This document shows, piece by piece, positions 26,294 to 36,588 of a stretch of 64,000 bases of DNA. The number at the start of each line of letters is the position of its first letter. Positions within the stretch are counted from its first letter, which is position 1. Position numbers and translations under genes: made by a program. Source of the stretch: Dactylosporangium aurantiacum (GTDB lineage: Bacteria > Actinomycetota > Actinomycetes > Mycobacteriales > Micromonosporaceae); NCBI RefSeq assembly GCF_000716715.1, contig NZ_JNYJ01000036.1:1-64000 (forward strand), in the 5' to 3' direction. The notes beneath the pieces are model-generated. The model ran no database searches, was not told the DNA's origin, and saw nothing but the letters and a program-made list of their open reading frames with translations.

Positions 26294-26962
26294 ATGACAA
26301 CGATCGGCTTCATTGGCAGTGGCAACATCGGCGGGACCGTGGCGCGGCTGGCGGTGGCGGCGGGGTATGACGTCGTGGTGAGCAACTCGCGCGGCCCGGA
26401 GACCCTGCGGGACCTGGTCGCCGAGCTCGGTCCGCGGGCGAGGGCGGGCAGCGCCGCGGACGCGGCCGCCGCCGGTGACATCGTGGTGGTGTCGGTGCCG
26501 TTCCGGGCGTATCAGGCGGTGCCCGCCGAGCCGCTGGCCGGCAAGGTGGTCATCGACACCAACAACTACTACCCGCAGCGCGACGGGCAGTTCGCCGAGC
26601 TGGACGACGCCTCGGCCACGAGCAGTGAGCTGCTGCAGCGGCACCTGTCCGGGTCGCGGGTGGTGAAGGCGTTCAACAACATCTTCTTCAAGCACCTGGG
26701 CTCGCTGGCCCGCCCGTCGGGCGCCGCCGACCGGACCGCGCTGCCGATCGTGGGTGACGACGCGGCCGCGAAGCAGGCGGTGACCGGGTTCCTGGACGCG
26801 ATCGGGTATGACGCGGTGGACGTGGGCGCGCTCGCTGACGCCTGGCGCTTCCAGCCGGACACGCCGGCGTATGGGACGCCGTATGGCTCGTTCAGCGACC
26901 CGATCGGCACGCCGGCCGACGCCGCGACGATCCGGGCGGCGGCGGCCAAAGCGGAGCGCTGA
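26294..26962 (+). CDS. NAD(P)-binding oxidoreductase, F420:NADP reductase-like
   Basis: A 222-residue Rossmann protein: TIGFIGSGNIGGTVARLA (residues 3-20) is the dinucleotide motif, with SNSRGPETL after the second strand. IDTNNYYPQRDGQ and VKAFNNIFF follow the pattern of the NADPH-dependent F420 reductase-like family. Many such actinobacterial proteins have unknown electron partners, so F420 is not certain. ATG 26294 is chosen because the motif should begin near residue 3; an upstream GTG (26273) would add seven residues. Confidence 0.85.
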   Translation: MTTIGFIGSGNIGGTVARLAVAAGYDVVVSNSRGPETLRDLVAELGPRARAGSAADAAAAGDIVVVSVPFRAYQAVPAEPLAGKVVIDTNNYYPQRDGQFAELDDASATSSELLQRHLSGSRVVKAFNNIFFKHLGSLARPSGAADRTALPIVGDDAAAKQAVTGFLDAIGYDAVDVGALADAWRFQPDTPAYGTPYGSFSDPIGTPADAATIRAAAAKAER

Positions 26963-27166
26963 GACGGGCGGGTCCGGACAGCACCAGGGTGGCGGTGTGG
27001 CCGGTTGGGCTCTGACCGCCGCCCCGGGTGACGCGGCTGCCTGACGGACCACCGCATGACCACGCCACGCCAAGCGCTCGAGAGGCAAATCGGGCCTGGC
27101 ATGGCGGGCGTCGGCTGCCGGGATACGGTGGCGGCGGAGCAGTCTGACGACGGGAGCCGTACACCG

Positions 27167-28789
27167 ATGGACACGCTGGCACGGTTGGGTGAGGAGTACT
27201 TCCGCCTGCACTTCGCCGCCGATCCGTTGCTCGCCAGTGTGTTCGGGGTGGCGGGGTACGACGGTGAGGTGCCCGACCCGAGCCGGGAGGCGGCGGCGCG
27301 CCAGCGGGCCGCGCTCGCCCGGGTCGAGGCCGAGCTGGCCACGGTGGACCCGCGGGCGCTCGGCCAGCAGGACCGGATCAGCCACACGATCCTGGCCCGG
27401 CTGCTGCGCGACGAGCAGCGCACGCTGGGTGACGGACTGTCGGAGGTGGCGGTCAGCGCCAGCATCTCGGGGCCGCTGGCGCAGGTCGTGTCGACGATGC
27501 CGGCGGCGACCGGGACGGAGGAGGAGTACCTGTCCCGGCTGGCGAAGTTGGGCGGCTTCTTCGACCGGCACGTCGAGCGGTACCGGCAGGCGGCCGCCGA
27601 CGGGCGGTTCCCGACGGCGCTCGGGGTGCGGCAGGCGGTGGCGCAGGTCGACGGGTACCTGGCGACGCCGGCCGAGCGGGATCCGTTGCTGCGCCGGGTC
27701 GCGGGGAACGCGCGGGCGGCCGAGCTGGTCTCGCGCGAGCTGCGGCCGGCGCTGATCCGGTTCCGGACGGCCCTGCGGGACGAGCTGCTGCCGGTCGCCC
27801 GCGACGGCGAGCGGGTCGGGTTGTGTCACGTGCCCGGGGGCGCGGAGGGGTATCGGGCGCTGATCGGGGCGTACACGACGACGACGCTCGGGCCGGAGGA
27901 GATCCATCAGATCGGGCTGGACCTGGTGGCGAACCTGCGGGAGGAGTTCGCCGAGCGGGGCGGGCGGGCGTTCGGCAGCTCCGACGGCGTGATCCGGAGG
28001 CTGCGGGACGACCGGGAGCTGCGGTTCCAGGCGGCCGGGGAGATCGTGGACACGGTGACGGGGGCGCTGCGGCGGGCCGAGGAGGCGGTGCCGGACTGGT
28101 TCGCGGGGTATGACATCGCGCCGTGCGTGGTGCGGGAGATGGACGCGGCCGAGGCGGAGAACTCGGTGCTCGGCTACTACGTGGCGCCGGCGGCGGACGG
28201 GTCGCGGCCCGGGGCGCACGTGGTGAACACGTTCCGGCCGCAGCTGCGGGCCCGGTTCGAGTACGAGGTGCTCGCCTTCCACGAGAGCGTGCCGGGGCAC
28301 CACCTGCAGATCGCGGTCGCGCAGTCGCGGGGTGACCTGCCGAGGTTCCGCCGGTTCACCTACTTCGACGCGCACGGTGAGGGCTGGGGGCTGTACACGG
28401 AGCGCCTCAGCGACGAGATGGGCCTGTACACGTCGGAGCTGAGCCGGCTGGGCATGGTGTCCTTCGACGCGTGGCGGGCGTGCCGGCTGGTGGTGGACAC
28501 GGGCATGCACCACCTCGGCTGGTCACGGGACCGGGCGATCGCGTACATGCTGGAGAACACCGCGCTGACCGAGACCAACATCGCCAACGAGGTCGACCGG
28601 TACATCGCTATGCCGGGGCAAGCGCTGGCGTACATGCTGGGGCGGCTGCGCATCGACCAGCTGCGGGAGCGGGAGCGGGCGGCGCTGGGGCCGGCATTCG
28701 ACCAGCGGGCGTTCCACCACGAGGTGCTCGCGCACGGACCGCTGCCGCTGGACACCCTGGAGGAGCTGATCACGGCCCGCTGGCGGTGA
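27167..28789 (+). CDS. DUF885 family zinc-peptidase-like protein
   Basis: A 540-residue protein of the DUF885 family. The zinc-site motif HESVPGHH is at residues 372-379, giving H372, E373 and H378-type ligands, with a downstream EGWGLYTERL segment that supplies the third ligand in related zincins. The family is thought to be cytoplasmic peptidases or carboxypeptidase-like enzymes; substrate unknown. The ATG at 27167 (MDTLARLGEEYF) fits the family start; the frame extends 37 codons further upstream without conserved features. Confidence 0.85.
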   Translation: MDTLARLGEEYFRLHFAADPLLASVFGVAGYDGEVPDPSREAAARQRAALARVEAELATVDPRALGQQDRISHTILARLLRDEQRTLGDGLSEVAVSASISGPLAQVVSTMPAATGTEEEYLSRLAKLGGFFDRHVERYRQAAADGRFPTALGVRQAVAQVDGYLATPAERDPLLRRVAGNARAAELVSRELRPALIRFRTALRDELLPVARDGERVGLCHVPGGAEGYRALIGAYTTTTLGPEEIHQIGLDLVANLREEFAERGGRAFGSSDGVIRRLRDDRELRFQAAGEIVDTVTGALRRAEEAVPDWFAGYDIAPCVVREMDAAEAENSVLGYYVAPAADGSRPGAHVVNTFRPQLRARFEYEVLAFHESVPGHHLQIAVAQSRGDLPRFRRFTYFDAHGEGWGLYTERLSDEMGLYTSELSRLGMVSFDAWRACRLVVDTGMHHLGWSRDRAIAYMLENTALTETNIANEVDRYIAMPGQALAYMLGRLRIDQLRERERAALGPAFDQRAFHHEVLAHGPLPLDTLEELITARWR

Positions 28790-28812
28790 GTACGACATGT
28801 CCCTGCGGCTGA

Positions 28813-30321
<1,509 letters not shown>

Positions 30322-30341
30322 GCCATCAGGGCCGCGGCCGT

Positions 30342-30953
30342 TTACGGCAGCGGCGCCTTCGGCAGCGACGGCGCCGAGTTGAAGACCTGCACGCCGGCCT
30401 CGTTGTCCCCGTCGAACGGGGTGACGGGGCCGGCGCCCGCACCGAGGCAGAAGTCGTCGCCGGTCGGCTCGGCGAACCACATGCCCACGTGCCCGAGCTC
30501 CTTGCGGACCCGCTCCTTGCCGACGAGCGTCGACGAGAACGCCTCCTCGGCGATGACCCGCAGCTCGGTGCGGCCCTTGCCGTACTTGTCGGTGAAGACG
30601 TCGCCGATGTACTCCGCGGCCCCGAACGGCGCCGCCGGCACCTCCAGCAGGAACACGGTGAACGCGGTGTTCGCCGGCCCGCCGGTCACGCTGACGTCCA
30701 CGACGTCGAACCCCTTCACGTCGGTCTCCAGCGCGACGCTCACGTCCACCTTCACCTTGGGCAGGCACTTCGCGAGCTGCTCCGAGCTCGGCGCCAGCCG
30801 GAACTTCACCTGCTCCGCCTTCTTGCCCGTGGACGTGTACTGCCCGACCTTGTCGAAGCTGACGTCGCCGTTGACCGCCCCGAGGCCGGCGATCGCCGCA
30901 GCCCCCGCGACCGCACCGACCGTCAGCAGCGCCAGACCCTTCCCGATACCCAT
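30342..30953 (-). CDS. Exported or membrane-anchored protein of unknown function
   Basis: A 203-residue protein with an N-terminal hydrophobic helix (about residues 7-28, GLALLTVGAVAGAAAIAGLG) that could be an uncleaved anchor or signal. The rest is beta-rich with two Cys (about 63 and 169). I do not recognise a family. It is convergent with argG, 20 bases away, without a clear terminator between them. Confidence 0.65.
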   Translation of the reverse strand: MGIGKGLALLTVGAVAGAAAIAGLGAVNGDVSFDKVGQYTSTGKKAEQVKFRLAPSSEQLAKCLPKVKVDVSVALETDVKGFDVVDVSVTGGPANTAFTVFLLEVPAAPFGAAEYIGDVFTDKYGKGRTELRVIAEEAFSSTLVGKERVRKELGHVGMWFAEPTGDDFCLGAGAGPVTPFDGDNEAGVQVFNSAPSLPKAPLP

Positions 30954-31079
30954 GACCGTGTCCTCCCACGTGTGGCGTACCGGCGGCGGGTTCGCCGCCG
31001 GACACCCCAGAGCACGGGCCGTCGGCGGGCGCCGTTCACCCGCGGCGATGTCATGACCTCGACACGCCGCGGGTGAACC

Positions 31080-32444
31080 TCACCAGCCCCTCACCTCGGG
31101 TTCCAGGCCGGCGGACCGCACGGCGTCCGTGAACTGCCGCTCGGCCACCACGGCCCCCTGCGCGTCGAAGGCACGGACCGTCACCTCGACCGGCGCGGAG
31201 AGGTCCACGTGGCCGACCCCGTTGGTCAGCGGCGTGGCCTTCAAAAGAGCACCGGCGCCGAGGACCTCGGCCCTGACCGCCGACGGCGGGGCCACGATCT
31301 GCAGCGTGGCGGACGGCGACGGGGTGAAGTGCGGCATCCGCATGACGATCAGAGAGCGGTCAGGGTCACCCAGGACACCCTCGGCGGTCGGGTGCGTACG
31401 GGCGTTGGGTTCGGGGCTCGCGTCGAGGACCACGGTGAGGTACGGCCCGCCGCCCTCCGGGGTCAACGCCATCACGGTGGCGACCTGACCGGTGCCGGTG
31501 CCGGTGCCGTTCGGGTCCTCGACGGCCAGGTCGTCGCTCCACAGCACGACGTACCGGATGCCGGGGCCGACCAGGCCGGAGCTGTAGGCGAGCGCGTCGG
31601 CGGCGGCCTGGGCGGCGCGCGGGACGGCCTTGCCGCGGCCGTGCAGCGGGTTCGGGTCCACGGTGCCGGGCTGCTTCGTGCCGGGCGAGGCGACCTTGGC
31701 CTCGTAGAACACGTCGGTGCCGCGGCTGATGCGCACCCGCAGGCCCGGCGGCAGCCGGCTGGTGTCGCGCATGACGTAACCGGAGGGCTCGGGCTGCCAC
31801 TCGCGGGTGACGGTGCCGTCGGCGAGGTACCGGGGCCGGTCGGACACCGACACGTCGTATCCGGCGGGGCCGAACACGAGCGCGAAGCCGCGGTTGTCGT
31901 CGTCGCGCCACTCCTCGCGGAAGACGGGCTCCTCGACGTCGCCCCAGCCGGTCAGCTCCAGCTTCCTCGCCGCCGTGCCGGCCCGGCCGGTCAGATGGAT
32001 CATGCGCGGGCGGGCCGTGACGCCGGCGATGAGCACGAGGCGCCGGTTGCCCGGCAGGTCGCCGGCGAACAGGACGCGCAGCAGGCTGCGGTCGCCGGGC
32101 AGCCCGTACGCCTCGGGGTCCTTGACGACGCGGTCCAGCAACGCGGACTGAAACGCGGTGTCCCCGGCCAGGGAGCCCCGGGCGGGGGTGTCCAGCAGCG
32201 GCAGGACCAGCGCGGGCGGGACGCCTTCGAGGCGGCCGGGGCCTTCCTCCGGGCGGCCGATGCCGCCGAACCGCAGGACCGACACGGCGCCGATGACGCA
32301 GGTGACGGCCAGGACGCTCAGCGCGGAGACGGCGAACCGGCGGGTCCGGCGCCGCCGGTCCGCGCCGCGGATGGCACGGTCGGTGACGTCGTACAGTTTC
32401 GCCTGCCCGGCGATGTCGTCCAGCCTCTCGGCGAGCCCTCTCAC
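31080..32444 (-). CDS. Membrane-anchored partner of a SigE-type sigma factor
   Basis: A 454-residue single-span protein: a cytoplasmic N-terminus (1-35, MRGLAERLDDIAGQAKLYDV), one transmembrane helix (about 36-58) and a large extracellular part of unknown fold. The GTG overlaps the sigma factor stop by four bases (GTGA), with GGAGGTG upstream. This topology and coupling is that of anti-sigma-like partners of actinobacterial SigE-type factors, although no zinc anti-sigma motif is present. The open frame extends further upstream inside the sigma gene; that part is a shadow. Confidence 0.78.
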   Translation of the reverse strand: MRGLAERLDDIAGQAKLYDVTDRAIRGADRRRRTRRFAVSALSVLAVTCVIGAVSVLRFGGIGRPEEGPGRLEGVPPALVLPLLDTPARGSLAGDTAFQSALLDRVVKDPEAYGLPGDRSLLRVLFAGDLPGNRRLVLIAGVTARPRMIHLTGRAGTAARKLELTGWGDVEEPVFREEWRDDDNRGFALVFGPAGYDVSVSDRPRYLADGTVTREWQPEPSGYVMRDTSRLPPGLRVRISRGTDVFYEAKVASPGTKQPGTVDPNPLHGRGKAVPRAAQAAADALAYSSGLVGPGIRYVVLWSDDLAVEDPNGTGTGTGQVATVMALTPEGGGPYLTVVLDASPEPNARTHPTAEGVLGDPDRSLIVMRMPHFTPSPSATLQIVAPPSAVRAEVLGAGALLKATPLTNGVGHVDLSAPVEVTVRAFDAQGAVVAERQFTDAVRSAGLEPEVRGW

Positions 32445-32959
32445 GACGACACCTCCATCTCCCGGACCAGCTCCGCGAGCTCCGGCGCGAGGGTTCGCAG
32501 CCGCCCCAGCGCGTGACTCGTCTGACTCTTCACCGTGCCGACCGAGGTACCCATGACCTGCGCGGTCGCGGCCTCGGACAGGTCCTCGAAGTAGCGCAGC
32601 ACGACGACCGCCCGCTGTCGCGGGGTGAGCTTCGCCAGGGCCTGCTCCAGCACCAGCCGCTGCACCGCCCGGTCGCTCTCGTCCCCCACCATGGCCCGGT
32701 CGGGCACCACGGCGGTGGAATGCTCCAGGAACCTGCGCCGCCGCCACGTCCGCACGTGCTCGTGATAGAGGATCTTGCGGATGTACGCCTCTGGGTCGCC
32801 GGCCGCCGACACCTTCGCCCAGTGCAACGCCGCCTTGATCAGCGCCGCCTGGAGCAGGTCCTCGGCCTGCGCGTGCCCGCCCGCGAGCAGGAACGCGGCC
32901 CTCGACAGCCGCGGCAGCCGGGCCCGCATGAACTCCCGGAACCCCTCTTCGTCGACCAC
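32441..32959 (-). CDS. SigE family RNA polymerase sigma factor
   Basis: A 172-residue sigma factor of the actinobacterial SigE-type group within ECF factors. Region 2 includes QAEDLLQAALIKAALHWAKV and [20 protein letters not shown]; region 4 is LTPRQRAVVVLRYFEDLSEA with VGTVKSQTSHALGRL. These usually sit beside a one-span partner protein, as here. It is divergent from the NUDIX gene. Confidence 0.92.
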   Translation of the reverse strand: MVDEEGFREFMRARLPRLSRAAFLLAGGHAQAEDLLQAALIKAALHWAKVSAAGDPEAYIRKILYHEHVRTWRRRRFLEHSTAVVPDRAMVGDESDRAVQRLVLEQALAKLTPRQRAVVVLRYFEDLSEAATAQVMGTSVGTVKSQTSHALGRLRTLAPELAELVREMEVSS

Positions 32960-33036
32960 GCGGCTCCTCCCCGACGCCTCTACCGCTCTACATGCCCCGA
33001 CCGGCCCGCGAGGTTGGAACCGTTAACCTTCGATCC

Positions 33037-33498
33037 GTGTCCGACTATCTGGCCGCCCTGCCCCGCAAGCGGATGGGCGCCGGCGTGCTGTTCCGCGACG
33101 CCGAGGACCGGATCCTGCTGGTGGAGCCCGCGTACAAGGACTACTGGGAGTTCCCCGGCGGCGCCGTCGAGGCGGACGAGTCCCCGCACGCCGCCGCCCG
33201 CCGCGAGGTCTTCGAGGAGCTCGGCCTGACCGTCACCCCGGGCCGCCTGCTGGTCGTCGACTGGGTCCCACCCCGCCCGCCCCGCCCCGACGGCGTCATG
33301 TTCCTGTACGACGGCGGCGTCCTGGACCAGCCGGAGATCCGCCTGGCCGGCGACGAGCTGCGCTCCTGGGCCTGGTGCACGATCCCGGAGGCCGAGCGGC
33401 GGCTGCCGGCGCTGCTCGCCCGCCGGGCGGCGGCCGCGCTGGCCGCCGCGACCACCGCCGAGACCCACTACCTGGAGGACGGCGCCCGCATCTGCTGA
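33037..33498 (+). CDS. NUDIX hydrolase
   Basis: A 153-residue hydrolase of nucleoside diphosphate-linked compounds. The Nudix box GGAVEADESPHAAARREVFEELG (about residues 46-68) keeps the Gx5Ex7REUxEExGU pattern and its metal-binding glutamates. The specific substrate is unknown. GTG 33037 is preferred over an in-frame ATG at 32992: TAACCT (33024-33029) ends seven bases before it and the product then starts VSDYLAALPRKRMGAG, a natural beginning. Probably leaderless. Confidence 0.88.
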   Translation: MSDYLAALPRKRMGAGVLFRDAEDRILLVEPAYKDYWEFPGGAVEADESPHAAARREVFEELGLTVTPGRLLVVDWVPPRPPRPDGVMFLYDGGVLDQPEIRLAGDELRSWAWCTIPEAERRLPALLARRAAAALAAATTAETHYLEDGARIC

Positions 33499-33503
33499 GC
33501 CGG

Positions 33504-34316
33504 TCACTCGTCCTCGTCCATACCGGCGCGTTTGCGGTACTCGTTGAGCGCGGCGTCGAGGCCTTCGGCGTACTCGTACAGGCCGATCCCGTTGTAGCTG
33601 CGGCCGGCCTGTTCCAGCAGGTCGATGAGTTTCAGCAGCTCGTCCTTGCGGCCCTGGGTCATGGCCGTGAAGACCTCGGCGAAGCCCTCGTGCTCGACCA
33701 GCGACGCCGCGTGCCGGCTGCGCGGATCGCGTTCCAGCGTCTTCATGACCTTCGACCACGCCTGGGTCCGCTCGCGGATCAGCTCGGCGCGACGCATCGC
33801 CAGCTCGTGCTCGGTGTGCATCCGGATCCGCTGCTGCCAGTAGGGCTGCATGCTCTCGCGGACCCGCGGATCGGGCAGCACGAACACCTCCGGGCGGCAG
33901 GTCAGCCGCTCGTCGAGAGGGCCCATGACCCAGTCCTTGGCGGCGAGGCGGGCGTTGAGCTCGTGTTCGAGGTGCTCGGCGCGGTGCGGCTCGAAGGTGC
34001 GGGCCACCCGCTCGGTACGCAGGCGCAGCGCGTCCATCACGTCGGGGGTGAACGCGTCGACGAGCTCCTCGAACCGGGCGCGGGTCATCCGCCTGGCCCG
34101 CCAGGTGAAGGTCGGCCGGACCGAGAAGTCGAACGCGTCTCCCTTCGCCGCCAGCGCGATCGGCGCGGTGGGCCGGCAGTCGACGAGCTCGGCCTCCACG
34201 TCGGGGGGCGCGGTCGCGACCGTCGTGGGCTGCCACCATTCGGTGAAGAACCGGCGGAAGCGGGCCTTGCCGGAGGTCACGGTCGCGTCGTCGGCCGGGT
34301 AGAAGTCAGTGCTCAT
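33504..34316 (-). CDS. Third gene of the cyclase/NTPase operon, helical C-terminus
   Basis: A 270-residue soluble protein. The N-terminal half is beta-rich (ELVDCRPTAPIALAAKGDAFDFSVRPTFTW); the middle and end are long charged helices (EHELAMRRAELIRERTQAW) with coiled-coil character. This order of a small beta domain followed by a helical coil is reminiscent of SPFH/band-7 proteins, but I cannot confirm it. Its ATG overlaps the NTPase gene by 11 bases, so it belongs to the same transcript and probably the same complex. Confidence 0.65.
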   Translation of the reverse strand: MSTDFYPADDATVTSGKARFRRFFTEWWQPTTVATAPPDVEAELVDCRPTAPIALAAKGDAFDFSVRPTFTWRARRMTRARFEELVDAFTPDVMDALRLRTERVARTFEPHRAEHLEHELNARLAAKDWVMGPLDERLTCRPEVFVLPDPRVRESMQPYWQQRIRMHTEHELAMRRAELIRERTQAWSKVMKTLERDPRSRHAASLVEHEGFAEVFTAMTQGRKDELLKLIDLLEQAGRSYNGIGLYEYAEGLDAALNEYRKRAGMDEDE

Positions 34317-36588
34317 GGTCTCGGCCTTTCAGCATGCGGTCGACGATGTCGAGGATGGGGTTGTCCGGCATGTTGCGCCGCCAGAAGTACCGCAGGTAGA
34401 AGCCGGCGCGACGGTTGAGCGGGGCGCCCTGCAGCACGTGGTCGAACACCTCGCAAAGCACACCGGTCAGGTCGGCGTCGCCGGCGGCGCGGGCGATCCA
34501 GCGTTCGAACACCGACCAGGCCTGCCGGGCCGTGACCGGGTTGAGCAGGGCACCCGGCCAGAGGCTGGCGTGGTCGGCGGCGGAGACCTCACCCTTGGCG
34601 GTCTGCCGCAGCAGCGCCGGCCAGGCGTTGGTCGCCGCTTCGCCGATGGCGTCGCTGTCCACCTCGGCGAGTTGCAGCAGGCACCGGCTGGCCATGGTGC
34701 GCAGGTTCGCGACCGGGGAGTCCGGCCAGCGCACCAGCCGCTGCAGCACGGCGGTGCTGTTGGTGTAGTAGATGCCGCGCACGCCGACCGGAATCGCGTT
34801 ACTGGTGCGCTGCATGTCGTCGCGGGCCGCGCGCTCCAGCGCGGTCAGCGCGTCGAGCGGATACCGGCGCCGGAAGGTGTTGGTGGCGTACGTGCGCACG
34901 GCCGTGTCGCGCCGGTTGCCCGGCTGCTCCACCCAGCCCGCGACGCAGCGCAGCACGCGGGACTCCAGCGCGGGGTTGTGCACGGCCAGCTCGCACGCGA
35001 GGGCGGCGGCCTCCCGTCGCGAGCGGGTGTTGCTCGCCGCCCAGCTCGCCAGCAGATGCCTGCTGACCTGCTCGAAGTCGTACTCGCACAGCAGTCCGGC
35101 GGCCGCGGCGACAGGCCGGGCGTCGTCGCTCTCGACCAGGTCGTCGAGCCATCGCAGCAGCGGCTCCCGGGCCGTGTCGTACTCGTGCCAGGCGACGTCC
35201 AGCAGGCCTCGCACCAGGCCGGGTTGCCGGAGCCGGGCGATGCGGGCCGCGCCGACCCTGTCGGCCCGGTCGGTGGACCCCTCGTGCCGGATGCCGTCGA
35301 GCAGGTCCTCGAGGCTGTGTTCCAGCACGGTACGGTCGCTCGTCGACCGCCCGGCGGCCTCGTCCAGTCGTCGGCTGAGCGCCCCGGTCGCCTCGAACAC
35401 CCTGATCAAGGGGTAGCCGTGGAACACGGCGAACGCCAGGCGGGCGGCGCGGCGGTGCTGGGCCAGCCTGCGGGCACGGTAGCCGTCGCGGTCCTGCCCC
35501 TCCCCGGCCGGCGCCGCGCCGAGCAGCTTCGCCGCCTTGGCCCGCAGCGTCCGGCGGTCGGCGAGCAGGTCCTCGGCCATGCTGTCGTCCGGCACGAGCT
35601 CGGCGAAGTCCTCCGCGAACCGCACGGCGTCCGCCATGGTGTTCGCCGACAGGTGCCGCACGTACCGGGTGCGGCAGCGTTCGAGGTACCGCTGGACGCA
35701 GGCACCTTCGCAGGTCGGACAGGCGTCGACGCAGCCACCGCGGTCCCGGAGCCGCCGCTCCAGCCACACGAGGAAGACCTCCCGCGCCTCGGGTGCGGTG
35801 TGCTCGACGTGGTACTCGACGAGCTGCCGGCTGTTGGCGTCGGCGGCGCCGATGAACACGACGGCCGCGCGTGCCTCGCGGGCGAGGGTCGACAGCTGCG
35901 CCAGCTCCGACGGCTCGGGCTCGACGGTGCGGGCCAGCTCGACGACGTGACCGTGGTCCCGTCTGAGCAGGTCGCGGTCCGAGAGGTACGCGTGGATCGG
36001 CTCGTCGCCGACCAGCCGCAGTTGGGTGATCCGGTCCGGGGCGTGTGTGCGCGCCAGCCCGACGAGAGCGGCGGTGATCCGTCCGCTGCCGGGCGGTCCG
36101 CTGAGATAGGCGACGGGTCGCCGGACGAGCCGCTCGACCAGCCGGTCCGGGGTGCTGGTCGGGGCGTAGGTGTGGATGCGTTCCAGCACCACGGCGCCGT
36201 CCAGCGGTTGGTTGACGCAGCGCCGCCGGCCGGGTCCGGCGCTGAGGTTCAGGATCGCGCCGATCGACGTCGAACCCGGTCCGATGGCCGAAGGGCCGAG
36301 GAACTCCGAGTCCAGGATGCCGTAGGACCTGATCATGGTCGCCGGAAGTGAGCGGACCGCGTCGTCGCCGTCGTCGATGGTGTCCCGGGCGCCGATGGTC
36401 TCGGCGTCGGTGGTGTCGTTGTCGATGTCGCCGTCCGTGGCGTCCTTCGACGGTGCGGCCGTCGGCTGCGGCTGGGCCGCCCGGGGAGCCGGCGGTCCGG
36501 GCTGCGCTTGAGGTTGCGCTGGTGGTTGGTCTTCGGGTTGCGCCGCCGGCTGGGGTGAGGGCTGCGGCTGCTCGGCGGCGGCGGTCAC
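34306..36588 (-). CDS. NTPase-like protein with degenerate P-loop and helical repeats
   Basis: A 760-residue protein. Residues 1-80 are disordered (Pro/Gln-rich then acidic). Residues 98-110 (GPSAIGPGSTSIG) match a motif at the end of the upstream cyclase-like protein. A P-loop-like GPPGSGRI follows at 164-171, where Arg and Ile replace the usual Lys and Ser/Thr. A cysteine cluster (C286, C290, C293, C297, C305) may bind zinc. The C-terminal half is alpha-helical, repeat-like. This resembles STAND-type conflict proteins in layout. The ATG overlaps the cyclase stop by four bases. Confidence 0.65.
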   Translation of the reverse strand: MTAAAEQPQPSPQPAAQPEDQPPAQPQAQPGPPAPRAAQPQPTAAPSKDATDGDIDNDTTDAETIGARDTIDDGDDAVRSLPATMIRSYGILDSEFLGPSAIGPGSTSIGAILNLSAGPGRRRCVNQPLDGAVVLERIHTYAPTSTPDRLVERLVRRPVAYLSGPPGSGRITAALVGLARTHAPDRITQLRLVGDEPIHAYLSDRDLLRRDHGHVVELARTVEPEPSELAQLSTLAREARAAVVFIGAADANSRQLVEYHVEHTAPEAREVFLVWLERRLRDRGGCVDACPTCEGACVQRYLERCRTRYVRHLSANTMADAVRFAEDFAELVPDDSMAEDLLADRRTLRAKAAKLLGAAPAGEGQDRDGYRARRLAQHRRAARLAFAVFHGYPLIRVFEATGALSRRLDEAAGRSTSDRTVLEHSLEDLLDGIRHEGSTDRADRVGAARIARLRQPGLVRGLLDVAWHEYDTAREPLLRWLDDLVESDDARPVAAAAGLLCEYDFEQVSRHLLASWAASNTRSRREAAALACELAVHNPALESRVLRCVAGWVEQPGNRRDTAVRTYATNTFRRRYPLDALTALERAARDDMQRTSNAIPVGVRGIYYTNSTAVLQRLVRWPDSPVANLRTMASRCLLQLAEVDSDAIGEAATNAWPALLRQTAKGEVSAADHASLWPGALLNPVTARQAWSVFERWIARAAGDADLTGVLCEVFDHVLQGAPLNRRAGFYLRYFWRRNMPDNPILDIVDRMLKGRDHEH

